Of a DNA stretch of 64,000 nucleotides, positions 53,533 through 62,594 are shown one piece after another. The notes beneath the pieces are model-generated. The model ran no database searches. It was not told where the DNA came from and worked only from the letters and a program-made list of their open reading frames with translations. The stretch spans positions 929,001 through 993,000 of the forward strand of contig NZ_CP043506.1 of assembly GCF_008365315.1 (NCBI RefSeq). The letters are read 5' to 3'. A program made the translations under genes and the position numbers. Numbering within the stretch: the first letter of the stretch is position 1; the number at the start of each line of letters is the position of its first letter. This stretch comes from Acetobacter vaccinii. Its GTDB lineage: Bacteria > Pseudomonadota > Alphaproteobacteria > Acetobacterales > Acetobacteraceae.

Positions 53533-54516
53533 ATGCACACACCCCTGACCGAGGACGACCCGCACGCCGTGTCGGAAGCCACCCAGTTTCTGATCCTGCT
53601 GGTCGATGACCCGACAGATACGGCCCTGCATGCCAGGATCCAGCAGTGGCGCAAGGCCAGCCCTACGCATGACGCCGCATGGCAGAGCCTGGTCACCATC
53701 TGGCACCTGGCGGGCGATATCGGGCCTGTGGCCCTGCCTTTACCTGCCACCCCCGCCCCTTTGCCACCCCAGTCGCTGGCAGGTGCTTGGCGGCCCCTGT
53801 GGCAGGCCGGTGCGGTTGCCATGGTCTGCATGCTGGGGCTGGGTTTTGTGCTGGGTTCTGATATTCGCCTTGCCCTGCAGGCCGACTACCAGACCGGCAC
53901 TGCCGAAAACCGCGTTGTGCTGCTGCCAGATGGCAGCACCGCAACACTGGGCGCACGCTCGGCCATTGCCCTTGACTATACCCCCCGGCAACGACAGGTC
54001 AGAATACTGGCGGGGGAAGTCTTTTTTACAATCCGGCACGATACCGCCCGCCCTTTTGTCACCCGTGCTGGCAAAATGACGGCGCGGGACATTGGCACGC
54101 GTTTCAATGTCAACAAAAGCGACAGGCAGATTGAGGTTGCCGTCAGCGAAGGCTGTGTGGGCCTTGCCTATGCCGCCCTGGCAGAACAGCGGCTGAACGC
54201 GGGGGATGCTGTCTCGATTGATGTCCGCACAGGCACGTTGCAAACATTCCATGTGGACCCGACGGAAGTTGGTTCCTGGCGGCAGGACCGTCTGACTGTC
54301 AGCGACGCAACAGTGGCCACCGTTGTGGAAACGCTGCGCCGGTACTATCCCGGCTTTATCCTGACCTATGGCAGCAGACTGGAACACGCCCATATAGCAG
54401 GCACTTACGATCTGACAGACATACCCGGTGCCCTGCGCGCTGTTGCGGCGCCTGCCCATGTTGCTGTGCGCGGTCTGGGGGCGCATGTCCTGCTTATAGG
54501 TGGCAGAGCACCCTGA
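53533..54516 (+). CDS. FecR-type transmembrane anti-sigma regulator (system 2)
   Basis: 327 aa from the ATG at 53533, chosen because the family N-terminus ('AVSEATQFLILLVDDPTDTALHARIQQW', read in parts) begins there; the open frame extends into the sigma gene but out of its frame. Membrane helix at about residues 95-115. Periplasmic FecR signature 'LLPDGSTATLGARSAIALDY', 'GEVFFTIRHDTARPFV', 'DIGTRFNVNKSD', then a DUF4974 end. Same length as the partner protein of system 1. It precedes receptor 2. Confidence 0.88.
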   Translation: MHTPLTEDDPHAVSEATQFLILLVDDPTDTALHARIQQWRKASPTHDAAWQSLVTIWHLAGDIGPVALPLPATPAPLPPQSLAGAWRPLWQAGAVAMVCMLGLGFVLGSDIRLALQADYQTGTAENRVVLLPDGSTATLGARSAIALDYTPRQRQVRILAGEVFFTIRHDTARPFVTRAGKMTARDIGTRFNVNKSDRQIEVAVSEGCVGLAYAALAEQRLNAGDAVSIDVRTGTLQTFHVDPTEVGSWRQDRLTVSDATVATVVETLRRYYPGFILTYGSRLEHAHIAGTYDLTDIPGALRAVAAPAHVAVRGLGAHVLLIGGRAP

Positions 54517-54544
54517 AATAGAGTTTCAGCAACAAAAGCAGACA

Positions 54545-54640
54545 TCAGTTTCAAAAATAATCAGTTTTTTCGAAAAAATTTGAAAGAGTGTCTCCCTTTG
54601 GAACAAAGCCATACCCAGAAATTTTTATTCTTTTGAGTGC
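54545..54640. repeat. Degenerate copy of the AT-rich intergenic repeat
   Basis: The segment TACCCAGAAATTTTTATTCTTTTGA (end part, 54611-54635) matches the tail of the repeat at 13479-13503 (GCCCAGAAATTTTTATCTTTTGA) almost base for base, and the upstream AT-rich half with a run of T/A resembles it too. The hairpin (CTCCCTTTGGAACAAAGCC) is decayed. Confidence 0.55.
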
Positions 54641-54687
54641 CCTCCCCTAGAAAACCAGAGGCCTCGTTCTTCTCATAATTAGGTAGA

Positions 54688-54702
54688 TGAGACGCGTTCG
54701 CA
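54688..54702. promoter_or_regulatory. Fur-box-like site upstream of receptor 2
   Basis: TGAGACGCGTTCGCA matches TGCGAATNATTCGCA at 10 of 14 positions; the right arm TTCGCA is identical to the other sites. It lies 40 bp before the receptor 2 start. Weaker than the other three. Confidence 0.4.
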
Positions 54703-54742
54703 TTTATACAGCGGCGCATGAGAAGAAGGAACAGCCCCACCG

Positions 54743-57298
54743 ATGTCCACCAACAGTCAGACAGCCCCCCATACCGGGCGGCGTTTTCGGCATTACCTGT
54801 TGATCGGCATCGCGCAGATCGCTCTGTCCCACGTGGCACCCGCCGGGGCTGCCCCTGCAGACAATACGCAGCAGAACACGCAGGCCAGAAGCTTCCATAT
54901 TCCCGCGCAGCCTCTCTCCAGCGCGCTGGCAGCCTTTGCCCAGAAATCCGGACGGCAGACATCCTACGACCCGGCTATTGCACGCAACATTTCTACACAA
55001 GGCGTAACCGGCACCATGACGCCGGAGGCCGCTCTTGCCACATTGCTGCGTGGCACAGCCATTCAGTTTACCCGGCTGGATGCGCACACGCTTATCCTCA
55101 GCCACACCAGTGCAACCCCCATCGCACTGGGGCCGGTACGGGTCGGGGGCATGGCCACCCATCAGGACCCCACAGGCCCCGGTGTCGGCTATGTGGCGGA
55201 AAACACCATGGCCGGGACAAAAACAGATACCCCGATCATGGAAATACCAAACTCCGTCTATGTTGTGACCAAACAGCAGATGCTGGACCAGCAACCCCAG
55301 ACCGTGCAGGAAGCCCTGCGCTATGTAGCGGGGGTCAGGACTGAAAACGCCGGAACATTTGGCAGCGGGTCGGCCAGTACGTCTGGCTCCATCCTGCAAC
55401 GGGGTTTTACGTCCAAACAGTTTGTAGATGGTCTTATGACCAATTCCGCCAGTGCTGGGGAAACCGCCTTTATTGACCGTATTGATGTCGTCAACGGCCC
55501 GGCCTCTGTCATGTACGGGCAGGTCAACCCCGGTGGCATGCTGGGCATGAGCCTTAAAAAACCCACCCAGACCCCATTGCACCATGTCTCCCTCGGGTTT
55601 GGTAACTGGGATCGCTATGAGCTGAACCTGGATGTCAGCGACAAAGTGACAAAATCAGGCAGTCTGCGTTACCGCGTGGCCGCTATTGGCGTTACCCAGA
55701 ACACGCAGACCAATGATATTGCCTACCACCGCACTGGTGTCCTGCCGTCCCTGACCTGGACCATCGACCCCAAGACATCGCTGAGTCTACTGGGCATGTA
55801 TATGTACACACCGGGCACCGGTGTGGGGCTGGAATACCCCCTGCTGGGCACCATGCTGCCCTATGATGGCCGCCACATTGCCCGCAGCACTTTTCTGGGA
55901 CTACGCAACGCCAACACGGAATCTACAAAAGATGCCATGTTTGAATATCAGTTTTCCCACACATTCAACAAATACATTACCTTCAGCCAGGTGTTCCGTT
56001 GGGAGCAGAGCAACAGTAACGACAACAACTTCTATTATGACGGCGTCGCCAGCCCCGGTCATGTGTACCTACACCCATGGTGGACCCAAAGCCGCTATGC
56101 GACAACAGGGCTGGATTCCCGCATTTTTGGCAATTTCAACACAGGCCCTTTCAAACACACCTGGGTTATAGGCTCTGACTTTCGTGAATTTGACTGGGAT
56201 TTTCATTCCCGCTCTGACAAGACGAGTGATGAACCTATTGTCGATATTTTCAACCCAGTTTCCAACTATACCCCCTGTTACAGCACCAGCGCAGCCGCCG
56301 GGTGCAGTGCATCCACCGCGCTGTCCCGCTTCAACTACTTTCAGGAAGGGGTGTATTTTCAGGACCAGATCAAATGGAAAGGTCTTTCCATTCTTCTGGG
56401 TGGCCGTCAGGACTGGGTGAACTACCATGGCCATTATACCAACTACTCTGTTACAAATGCTGAAGGTACAACAACCAGCAAAGCCGGAGCCAGCAGCGAC
56501 GCCCCCCGCCCCCAAAGTGCATTTACCTGGCGGGGTGGCCTTGTTTACAATTTTGAATCCGGGTTGGCCCCTTATTTCAGCTACGCCACATCCTTTATCC
56601 CACAAAGTGCTACAGACTGGCAGGGCAGACCCTTTGCACCCCTTACCGGCAGCCAGTTTGAAGCGGGCCTTAAATACAAAGTCCCCAATCGGGATATTAT
56701 CCTGACCGCCTCAGCCTTTCATATCGAGGAAGACCATTACCTGATTACCGATAATGCCCACAGCGGCTATCAGGATGATGCCGGGCGTGTGCGCTCGCAG
56801 GGGTTTGAGGTTGCCGCCAACGCCAATATCACCAAAGACCTCAGGGTTGTGGCATCTTACAGCTATACCGACCTGCGCTACGCCAAGACCGACAAAACAT
56901 CCAAACGCTATGACCCCTATACGGATTCAAACTATGGGGCCGCCGTCTCTCAAAGTGGCATGTCGGTTCCCTATGTTCCTAAAAACATGTTTTCCATTTT
57001 CACCGACTATACCATGCCCTTTCATGCCCTACGTGGCCTGGCTCTCAACGGGGGCATGCGCTACACTGGCACGACTTATGGCGACAGCGTTGAATCCTTT
57101 AAAAACCCGTCCTATCTGCTTTTTGACATTGGCGCACGGTATGACTTTGGGGCTGCCATACCCACTTTGAAAGGATTGCAGGCACAGCTCAGCATTTCCA
57201 ACCTGACCAACAAATACTACACCGTGGCCTGCGGCACCTGGGCCTGCAACCTTGGTCAGGCCCGCAAGGTTTACGGCACCCTCAGCTACAACTGGTAA
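54743..57298 (+). CDS. TonB-dependent siderophore receptor with STN signalling domain (receptor 2)
   Basis: 851 aa. Signal peptide to about residue 36, STN domain ('RSFHIPAQPLSSALAAFAQKSG'), TonB box ('IALGPVRVGGMATHQDP'), plug ('FIDRIDVVNGPASVMYGQVNPGG'), barrel ending 'VYGTLSYNW' with the Cys pair 'CGTWAC'. AAGGA ribosome site is 12 bp before the ATG. It is clearly paralogous to receptor 1: both have 'DP-GPGVGYVA' and 'TKTDTPI-EIP-SVYVVTKQQMLDQQ'. It should import an Fe(III)-siderophore and signal to FecR 2. Confidence 0.93.
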   Translation: MSTNSQTAPHTGRRFRHYLLIGIAQIALSHVAPAGAAPADNTQQNTQARSFHIPAQPLSSALAAFAQKSGRQTSYDPAIARNISTQGVTGTMTPEAALATLLRGTAIQFTRLDAHTLILSHTSATPIALGPVRVGGMATHQDPTGPGVGYVAENTMAGTKTDTPIMEIPNSVYVVTKQQMLDQQPQTVQEALRYVAGVRTENAGTFGSGSASTSGSILQRGFTSKQFVDGLMTNSASAGETAFIDRIDVVNGPASVMYGQVNPGGMLGMSLKKPTQTPLHHVSLGFGNWDRYELNLDVSDKVTKSGSLRYRVAAIGVTQNTQTNDIAYHRTGVLPSLTWTIDPKTSLSLLGMYMYTPGTGVGLEYPLLGTMLPYDGRHIARSTFLGLRNANTESTKDAMFEYQFSHTFNKYITFSQVFRWEQSNSNDNNFYYDGVASPGHVYLHPWWTQSRYATTGLDSRIFGNFNTGPFKHTWVIGSDFREFDWDFHSRSDKTSDEPIVDIFNPVSNYTPCYSTSAAAGCSASTALSRFNYFQEGVYFQDQIKWKGLSILLGGRQDWVNYHGHYTNYSVTNAEGTTTSKAGASSDAPRPQSAFTWRGGLVYNFESGLAPYFSYATSFIPQSATDWQGRPFAPLTGSQFEAGLKYKVPNRDIILTASAFHIEEDHYLITDNAHSGYQDDAGRVRSQGFEVAANANITKDLRVVASYSYTDLRYAKTDKTSKRYDPYTDSNYGAAVSQSGMSVPYVPKNMFSIFTDYTMPFHALRGLALNGGMRYTGTTYGDSVESFKNPSYLLFDIGARYDFGAAIPTLKGLQAQLSISNLTNKYYTVACGTWACNLGQARKVYGTLSYNW

Positions 57299-57350
57299 TC
57301 CACAGCCGCCCGACACCTGCCCCGCGTGCCAAAGCTGCACTGCGCCAGTA

Positions 57351-60300
57351 TTACCCATGCTGGCGCACCCACCACCGGGACAGGCCATTCCCCAGACCGG
57401 AAACAAGCAGATACAGCGCAGGTGTTGTCACCATCGTCTGCGCCTGACTGACAAGCAAGCCGCCAATAAGGGCCAGGCCCAGAGGCTGGCGCAGTTCCAG
57501 ACCATACCCGCCCATCAGCACCAGCGGCAGCGCCCCCAGGGCAGCGGCACAGGTTGTCATGACAATCGGCCGCAGGCGCAGCAGGCAGGCTGTGCGTATG
57601 GCCTCCTTGGGTGTCAGATCATGCAGGCGTTGTGCCTGCACCGCAAAATCGACTAGCAGAATAGCATTTTTCAGGGTCATGCCTGTCAGCAGCAGCATGG
57701 CAATGACTGTCATGCCGGAAAACGGCAGGCCACAGAGATCAAGTGCTACCACCGCCCCGATCCCGGCAGACGGAATGGTGGAGAGAATGGTCAACGGGTG
57801 CAGCGCGCTTTCGTACACCATACCAAGGGTAAAATAAACAGCAAGCACCGCTGCCAGCAGCAGGATTTCGCTATCCTGCGTACTTTTGTCTAGATCGCCC
57901 TCATCACTCTGCACCTGCCCGCTCAGGGTGGCTGGCAGGTGCAGCAGACGCCACTCCCGGTCAATAACTGCCTGCGCCTGTGACAGGCTGACCCCAGGGG
58001 CCAGCACCAGTGCAATGGCTGTCGAACTGGCATAACCCAGATGGGTTACCCCCACAGGGTCAAGGCTTGGGGTTATATGGGTGACAAGCGGCAGAGGCAC
58101 CAGCGTTTCCGCCCCCGTTGCCACTGCCGCCCCGGTGGAGGCATTGGCCCCACCCGCCAGACCATTGGCCACCTGATTCCGAAAGGCCGCAGCACTTGCC
58201 CCGGCCACAGTGCCACTTTTGGCAACAGCCGCAACCCGGATGGTATTGGACGCGGCACTGCCCGACGCCGCCCCCCCGGATGGGCTGACCCAGAACTGTT
58301 GCAAAATGGCAGGATCACGCTGAAAGCGCTCCTGCACCGTCATCACCACATTATACTGACCGTGCTGCGTATAAACGACCGAGGCCGTTGTCTGGCCCAG
58401 AGCATCAGACAGCATTTTGCCAATCACCTGCGGGGTTACCCCAACACGAGCTGCGGTATCGCGGTCGATGCTGAGGGTTATCCCCTGTCCCGGTGGGTCG
58501 ATATCGGGGCTGACCTCCGCAAACTCTCTATGCTGGCGCAGAGCTTTGGCCAGCCTGCGCGTGGCTGACCCTAGTTGCCGGTCGTCCTCGCTGCGCAGAA
58601 TGTAGCTGACCCCGCTGCTGTTGGAGCCAACCCGCATCATGATATTGCCCGGTGCCTGCGCATGATATTCTGCATGGCTATCACGGCCCATGCGGACCAC
58701 CACCCGGCGGGCAACCTCCTCCGCCGGGGCACGGCCGGTTGCCAGATCGTGCAATGTGGCAAACACCATGCCATGGCTGCTGCCCTCACCTGTGTCCAGA
58801 TACGCAACGACATGGGCTACGGCAGGGTCGGCCAGCAGAACCTGACTGAAATGTTCCAGCCGCGCCTTTGTCTGTGCCAGAGAACTCCCCGCACTGCGCG
58901 AACCACCTGAGACAATGCCGATATCCTGCCGTGGGAAAACGGTTTTTGGCATCTGCACAAACAGCACACCCCCTACGAGCATGGTCAGCGGCAGCAGCAG
59001 AACAGTCTTGCCGGGGTGTGCCAGACACCACTCCAGCACCTGAGCATACAGGCGGATCGGGCCCCAGACAGCGGCTTTCTTGTGTGGCTGTGGCGGCATA
59101 GGGCTGGAATGGGCACGCCGCCCCTCCGCCCAACGCATGCACAGTGCCGTCAGGCAGGGTGTTGCCACGCACGACACCACCAGCGACACCACGACGGCTA
59201 TGCTTACCGTGCCTGCAAATTCCCCAAACAGCCGCCCGGTCAGCCCCGATGCCAGACCAATGGGCAAAAAGACCGCCAGCACGGATATGGTAATGGCCAA
59301 CAGGGTCAGGGCAACTTCACCAGCCCCTTTGCTCGCGGCCTCATCCACCGACAGGCCCTGCTCGCGCATACGAATGATGTTTTCGATCACGACAATGGCG
59401 TCATCCACCACCAGCCCTGTCACAACGGTCAGCGCCATGAGGGAGAGGTTATCCAGCCCGAAGCCTGCCAGATACAGCGGCCCCAGGCTGGCAACCAGAC
59501 AGCACGGCACAAGAATGGCCGCCGCGACCGAGGCCGTCCATGACCGCAGGAACACCCACACCACCCCCAGCGCCAACCCGCACGACACCAGCAGCGTTAC
59601 CAGCGTATGGTGCAGGGAGGAACGGATAACAGCCGACCCATCCCGCGCCACCACAATATCCGCCCCCGGCGGCATAAGAACACGCAGGCGGGGCAGGCGA
59701 GCTGTCACCGCATTGGCAATCCCGACCAGATTGGCCCCCGGCTGCGCCCGCACCATTAAGATCAGCGCCTGATGACCATCAACAAAAGCAGCGGCATTCA
59801 CATCCTGCATGCTATCGGTCACGGTGGCCAGGTCGCTCAGGCGGATGGGCCGTCCGTTTTTATAGGCAATGACCAGATTACGGTATGACTGAGCCTGTTC
59901 TGCCTGATCATTCACCGCCAGTTGCCAGCGTTGGCCCCCACCCTCAATCACGCCCTTGGGGGTATGGGCATTGGCCGAGGCCAGAGCGGCCCGCAAATTT
60001 TCAAACCCCATCCCGTATTTAAAAAACGGCAGAGGGTTCATGGCCACCCGGACAGCGGGGGCGGAGCTGCCCATGATTGTGACATCCCCCACACCGGGCA
60101 CCTGCAACAGCATGGGGCGCAGGGTTGTATTCACCAGGTCGTAAAGCCGTGGCAGGGACTGCATGCCCGGCGTAACCGCCAGAATGAGCACCGGTGTCGC
60201 GCTGGGGTTGGCACGGTGGTAACTGGGGTCAGACCCCGGCGTTGTGGGCAGGTCGTGCCGGGCGGCCCTTAAGGCGGCCTCCACATCCCGCGCGGCCCCG

Positions 60301-60605
60301 TTCAGGTCTCGCCCCAGTTCAAACCCCAGGAAGATGGAGGTCTGCCCCTTGGTGGAGGACGACACCATCTGTGTCACCCCGGCAATATTCCCCAGGTGCC
60401 GCTCCAGCGGGGCCGCCACCGTGCGCGCCATGACCTCTGGCGACCCACCGGGATTGGAGGCCGAAACCGAGATCACTGGCAGGTCAATATCAGGCAGGTC
60501 GGATACTGGCAGATGGCGCAGCGCCATAAGCCCGGACAGAACGGCCGACACCAGCAGCAGGACTGTCGCAACAGGGCGGCGGACAAACCACGCAATGGCT
60601 GTCAC
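57351..60605 (-). CDS. Lone RND efflux permease (MdtBC-like) with a Gly/Ala/Ser-rich insertion
   Basis: 1084 aa. Starts 'FVRRPVATVLLLVSAVLSGLMALRHLPVSDLPDIDLPVISV' (read in parts), typical of MdtB/MdtC. Membrane motif 'TGLVVDDAIVVIENIIRMRE' carries the proton-relay Asp pair. A low-complexity segment of about 55 residues (encoded near 58105-58275, 'GGAASGSAASNTIRV' onward) is inserted in the second porter domain, which makes the protein longer than MdtC. No adaptor or outer membrane gene accompanies it. Placed at the end of the tonB operon, 93 bp after the Fur-like gene, it could export a siderophore or other chelator, but it may need an adaptor made elsewhere. Confidence 0.9.
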   Translation of the reverse strand: MTAIAWFVRRPVATVLLLVSAVLSGLMALRHLPVSDLPDIDLPVISVSASNPGGSPEVMARTVAAPLERHLGNIAGVTQMVSSSTKGQTSIFLGFELGRDLNGAARDVEAALRAARHDLPTTPGSDPSYHRANPSATPVLILAVTPGMQSLPRLYDLVNTTLRPMLLQVPGVGDVTIMGSSAPAVRVAMNPLPFFKYGMGFENLRAALASANAHTPKGVIEGGGQRWQLAVNDQAEQAQSYRNLVIAYKNGRPIRLSDLATVTDSMQDVNAAAFVDGHQALILMVRAQPGANLVGIANAVTARLPRLRVLMPPGADIVVARDGSAVIRSSLHHTLVTLLVSCGLALGVVWVFLRSWTASVAAAILVPCCLVASLGPLYLAGFGLDNLSLMALTVVTGLVVDDAIVVIENIIRMREQGLSVDEAASKGAGEVALTLLAITISVLAVFLPIGLASGLTGRLFGEFAGTVSIAVVVSLVVSCVATPCLTALCMRWAEGRRAHSSPMPPQPHKKAAVWGPIRLYAQVLEWCLAHPGKTVLLLPLTMLVGGVLFVQMPKTVFPRQDIGIVSGGSRSAGSSLAQTKARLEHFSQVLLADPAVAHVVAYLDTGEGSSHGMVFATLHDLATGRAPAEEVARRVVVRMGRDSHAEYHAQAPGNIMMRVGSNSSGVSYILRSEDDRQLGSATRRLAKALRQHREFAEVSPDIDPPGQGITLSIDRDTAARVGVTPQVIGKMLSDALGQTTASVVYTQHGQYNVVMTVQERFQRDPAILQQFWVSPSGGAASGSAASNTIRVAAVAKSGTVAGASAAAFRNQVANGLAGGANASTGAAVATGAETLVPLPLVTHITPSLDPVGVTHLGYASSTAIALVLAPGVSLSQAQAVIDREWRLLHLPATLSGQVQSDEGDLDKSTQDSEILLLAAVLAVYFTLGMVYESALHPLTILSTIPSAGIGAVVALDLCGLPFSGMTVIAMLLLTGMTLKNAILLVDFAVQAQRLHDLTPKEAIRTACLLRLRPIVMTTCAAALGALPLVLMGGYGLELRQPLGLALIGGLLVSQAQTMVTTPALYLLVSGLGNGLSRWWVRQHG

Positions 60606-60697
60606 GGGCAGCGCCCCGCCCTTGCAGGGGGCCTCTGTCTATAAGACGATCGACAGCCCCGTTTTTTCAGCGACTGTAGAAAAAAAAGCATCGGCCC

Positions 60698-61213
60698 TTA
60701 TCGGACATCCACATCATGCCCGACAGACGACGTAACGGTAATGGATGCCCCCTGCACAGCCAGACCGTGCTCTGCCGCAACACGGCGCAACAGGGTGGCA
60801 ACCTCCGGGGCATTGCAGGCCATTTTCCGCCCCGTTCCGGCATCAACAAACGTAATGGCCAGTGCGGCCTTGCGCTCTGGTGCTACGCGGTAATGCCACA
60901 GGCGGTCGGGCAGGACATCCCGGCGCAGGATACCACGCTCGACCAGCAGGTTCAGATTACGCTGGATGGAGCCCTGACTGGGGGCGTGGCCGCCGGTCAT
61001 GGTCCCCAGCGTGTTCCAGATCTCCACCGCCGTCGCCCCCGGCCCGGCTTCGAGAATACCGTGCAGCAGCACCCGGCGCAGGTCGGTCATTTTGACCCCC
61101 GCGTCCTGGCAGCGGGTTTCCAGCCTGAGCACAACACTGCTGCTTGCCCCCATGCCAGGGCGGATCTGGTGCAATGCGGGAGGGGAGCGGCGATGTTCGG
61201 GGAATGTCAGCAT
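60698..61213 (-). CDS. Fur-family regulator lacking canonical metal ligands
   Basis: 171 aa. The winged helix ('KMTDLRRVLLHGILEAG' and 'SQGSIQRNLNLLVERGILRR') aligns with Fur family DNA-binding domains. The dimerisation half keeps the beta-alpha-beta pattern ('ALAITFVDAGTGRKMACNAPEVATLLRRVAAEHGL', read in parts) but has none of the HHDH, CxxC or C-terminal His/Cys ligands that bind structural zinc and regulatory Fe2+ in Fur, Zur, Mur and PerR. Only one Cys is in this region. It may be constitutive, haem- or metal-independent, or bind another ligand. Same direction and operon as tonB, 30 bp downstream. Confidence 0.8.
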   Translation of the reverse strand: MLTFPEHRRSPPALHQIRPGMGASSSVVLRLETRCQDAGVKMTDLRRVLLHGILEAGPGATAVEIWNTLGTMTGGHAPSQGSIQRNLNLLVERGILRRDVLPDRLWHYRVAPERKAALAITFVDAGTGRKMACNAPEVATLLRRVAAEHGLAVQGASITVTSSVGHDVDVR

Positions 61214-61243
61214 AATGACGATCCTTTTCGCAGACGGGAAAGC

Positions 61244-62104
61244 TCAGTTCTGATGAATGTAGAATTCGACAGGCACGGTCAGTGTAATGGGGTCGCCCTC
61301 AACACTGTCGGGTGGCACAGGCAGCGGCTGGGCGCGTTTGGGCAGGGCCACAGCCTCCTGATCCAATAAGGGGTGGCCCGAGCTACTGCTCAGACTGGCA
61401 GACAGGACATGCCCCTTCCGGTCCATGGAGAATGTAACCGTGGGCACTCCTTCCTGATGGTTGGCCATGGCATCGGACGGATAGCGCTTAAATTTTTCAA
61501 GCTGGGCCAGCAGTGCCCCCTGCCAGGTCAGCGGGTCGTGCGAGGCCTTGGATGACGACGCACCCGGAGCCGGAGCGGCCTGTGCGGGGGCAGGCGGCGC
61601 TTCGGACGAGGGTGGGGCTGTTGTGGCGTCGGCCGGTGGGGTCTTGTCTGGCACAGGCTTGTGCAACTGCGGCACAGGCTTGTGCTTTTTGACCAGTTTG
61701 GGAATTTTTTCCGGCTTGGGCAGGGGCACTGGCGGGTTGGGCGCTGGCGAGGGCGGGGCTGTCACCTTGGGGGGCTCAACCGGCTCAGGGTCCGGCACGG
61801 ACAGAGTCTGCTGCGGGCCAACAGGCGCATCGGTCGGCGGGGTTGGGGTTGAGACAGGCTCTGGTGCCATATCAATGGCAATAGCCGCCGGGGGTGGTTC
61901 CGGCACAGCCACGGGCGGCGCAGGCAGGCGCATCACCCACCAGACAGCCCCCCCACTCACCGCCAGCACAGCCAGCAGGGACAGCCCCCAGCGCACGGCA
62001 TCTTCCTGCCGGGTCTGGCGCAGTTGGCCCCGCTGCCAGTCTGCAAAGGAAAACGGCAGACCAGCAGTGTGTCCGCCCCCCGCTTTAGCGGTCCCTCCCG
62101 TCAT
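61244..62104 (-). CDS. tonB: TonB energy transducer
   Basis: 286 aa. One membrane helix (about 38-58, 'GLSLLAVLAVSGGAVWWVM'), a long Pro-rich periplasmic linker (about 60-185, Pro-Glu and Pro-Lys runs), and the C-terminal TonB domain ('LLAQLEKFKRYPSDAMANHQEGVPTVTFSMDRKG', read in parts) ending 'LTVPVEFYIHQN'. It transmits proton-motive force from ExbBD to the receptors; overlap of 4 bp with exbD shows coupled translation. Confidence 0.94.
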   Translation of the reverse strand: MTGGTAKAGGGHTAGLPFSFADWQRGQLRQTRQEDAVRWGLSLLAVLAVSGGAVWWVMRLPAPPVAVPEPPPAAIAIDMAPEPVSTPTPPTDAPVGPQQTLSVPDPEPVEPPKVTAPPSPAPNPPVPLPKPEKIPKLVKKHKPVPQLHKPVPDKTPPADATTAPPSSEAPPAPAQAAPAPGASSSKASHDPLTWQGALLAQLEKFKRYPSDAMANHQEGVPTVTFSMDRKGHVLSASLSSSSGHPLLDQEAVALPKRAQPLPVPPDSVEGDPITLTVPVEFYIHQN

Positions 62105-62589
62105 GGTGTGCCGCCGGGGGCCGGAGCCACGGCCGCGCCAGATGGCACTGCTACAGCGCCCGCCGCAGCGCCTTCTTCCTGCCCTTGCAGGTTGACCAGC
62201 GCCACCTTGAGGTACCCTGCCGCGCGCAGCTTATCCATAACCCCCATCAGCGTGCCGTAATCCACCGTCTTGTCAGCCCGCAGGAAGATGCGTTCGTCCT
62301 TGTTGCCCTTGGTCGCGGTTTCCAGCGTGGCGGCCAGCGCGTCGGAGGCAATGTCATCCTCCCCCAAGGCCAGGCTGTGATCCGCCTTGACGGTCAGAAA
62401 CACCGGGTTATCGGGCCGGGGGGTCGGTTTTTCCGTCGAGGAGGGCAGGTCCACCGGCACGTTCACCGTAGTCAGCGGGGCTGTGACCATGAAAATGATC
62501 AACAGCACCAGCATGACATCAATAAAGGGCGTGACGTTGATCTCATGCGCCTCATGCGGGCTTTCGTCCGTATGGCGGATGCGGATCAT
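62101..62589 (-). CDS. exbD: ExbD biopolymer transport protein
   Basis: 162 aa. One N-terminal membrane helix with the proton-path Asp24 ('EINVTPFIDVMLVLLIIFMV', read in parts), 'LPSSTEKPTPRPDNPVFLTVKAD' and 'ERIFLRADKTVDYGTLMGVMDKLRAAGYLKVALV' (read in parts). The C-terminal 20 residues are Ala-rich. It forms the stator channel with ExbB. Confidence 0.94.
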   Translation of the reverse strand: MIRIRHTDESPHEAHEINVTPFIDVMLVLLIIFMVTAPLTTVNVPVDLPSSTEKPTPRPDNPVFLTVKADHSLALGEDDIASDALAATLETATKGNKDERIFLRADKTVDYGTLMGVMDKLRAAGYLKVALVNLQGQEEGAAAGAVAVPSGAAVAPAPGGTP

Positions 62590-62594
62590 ACCGC

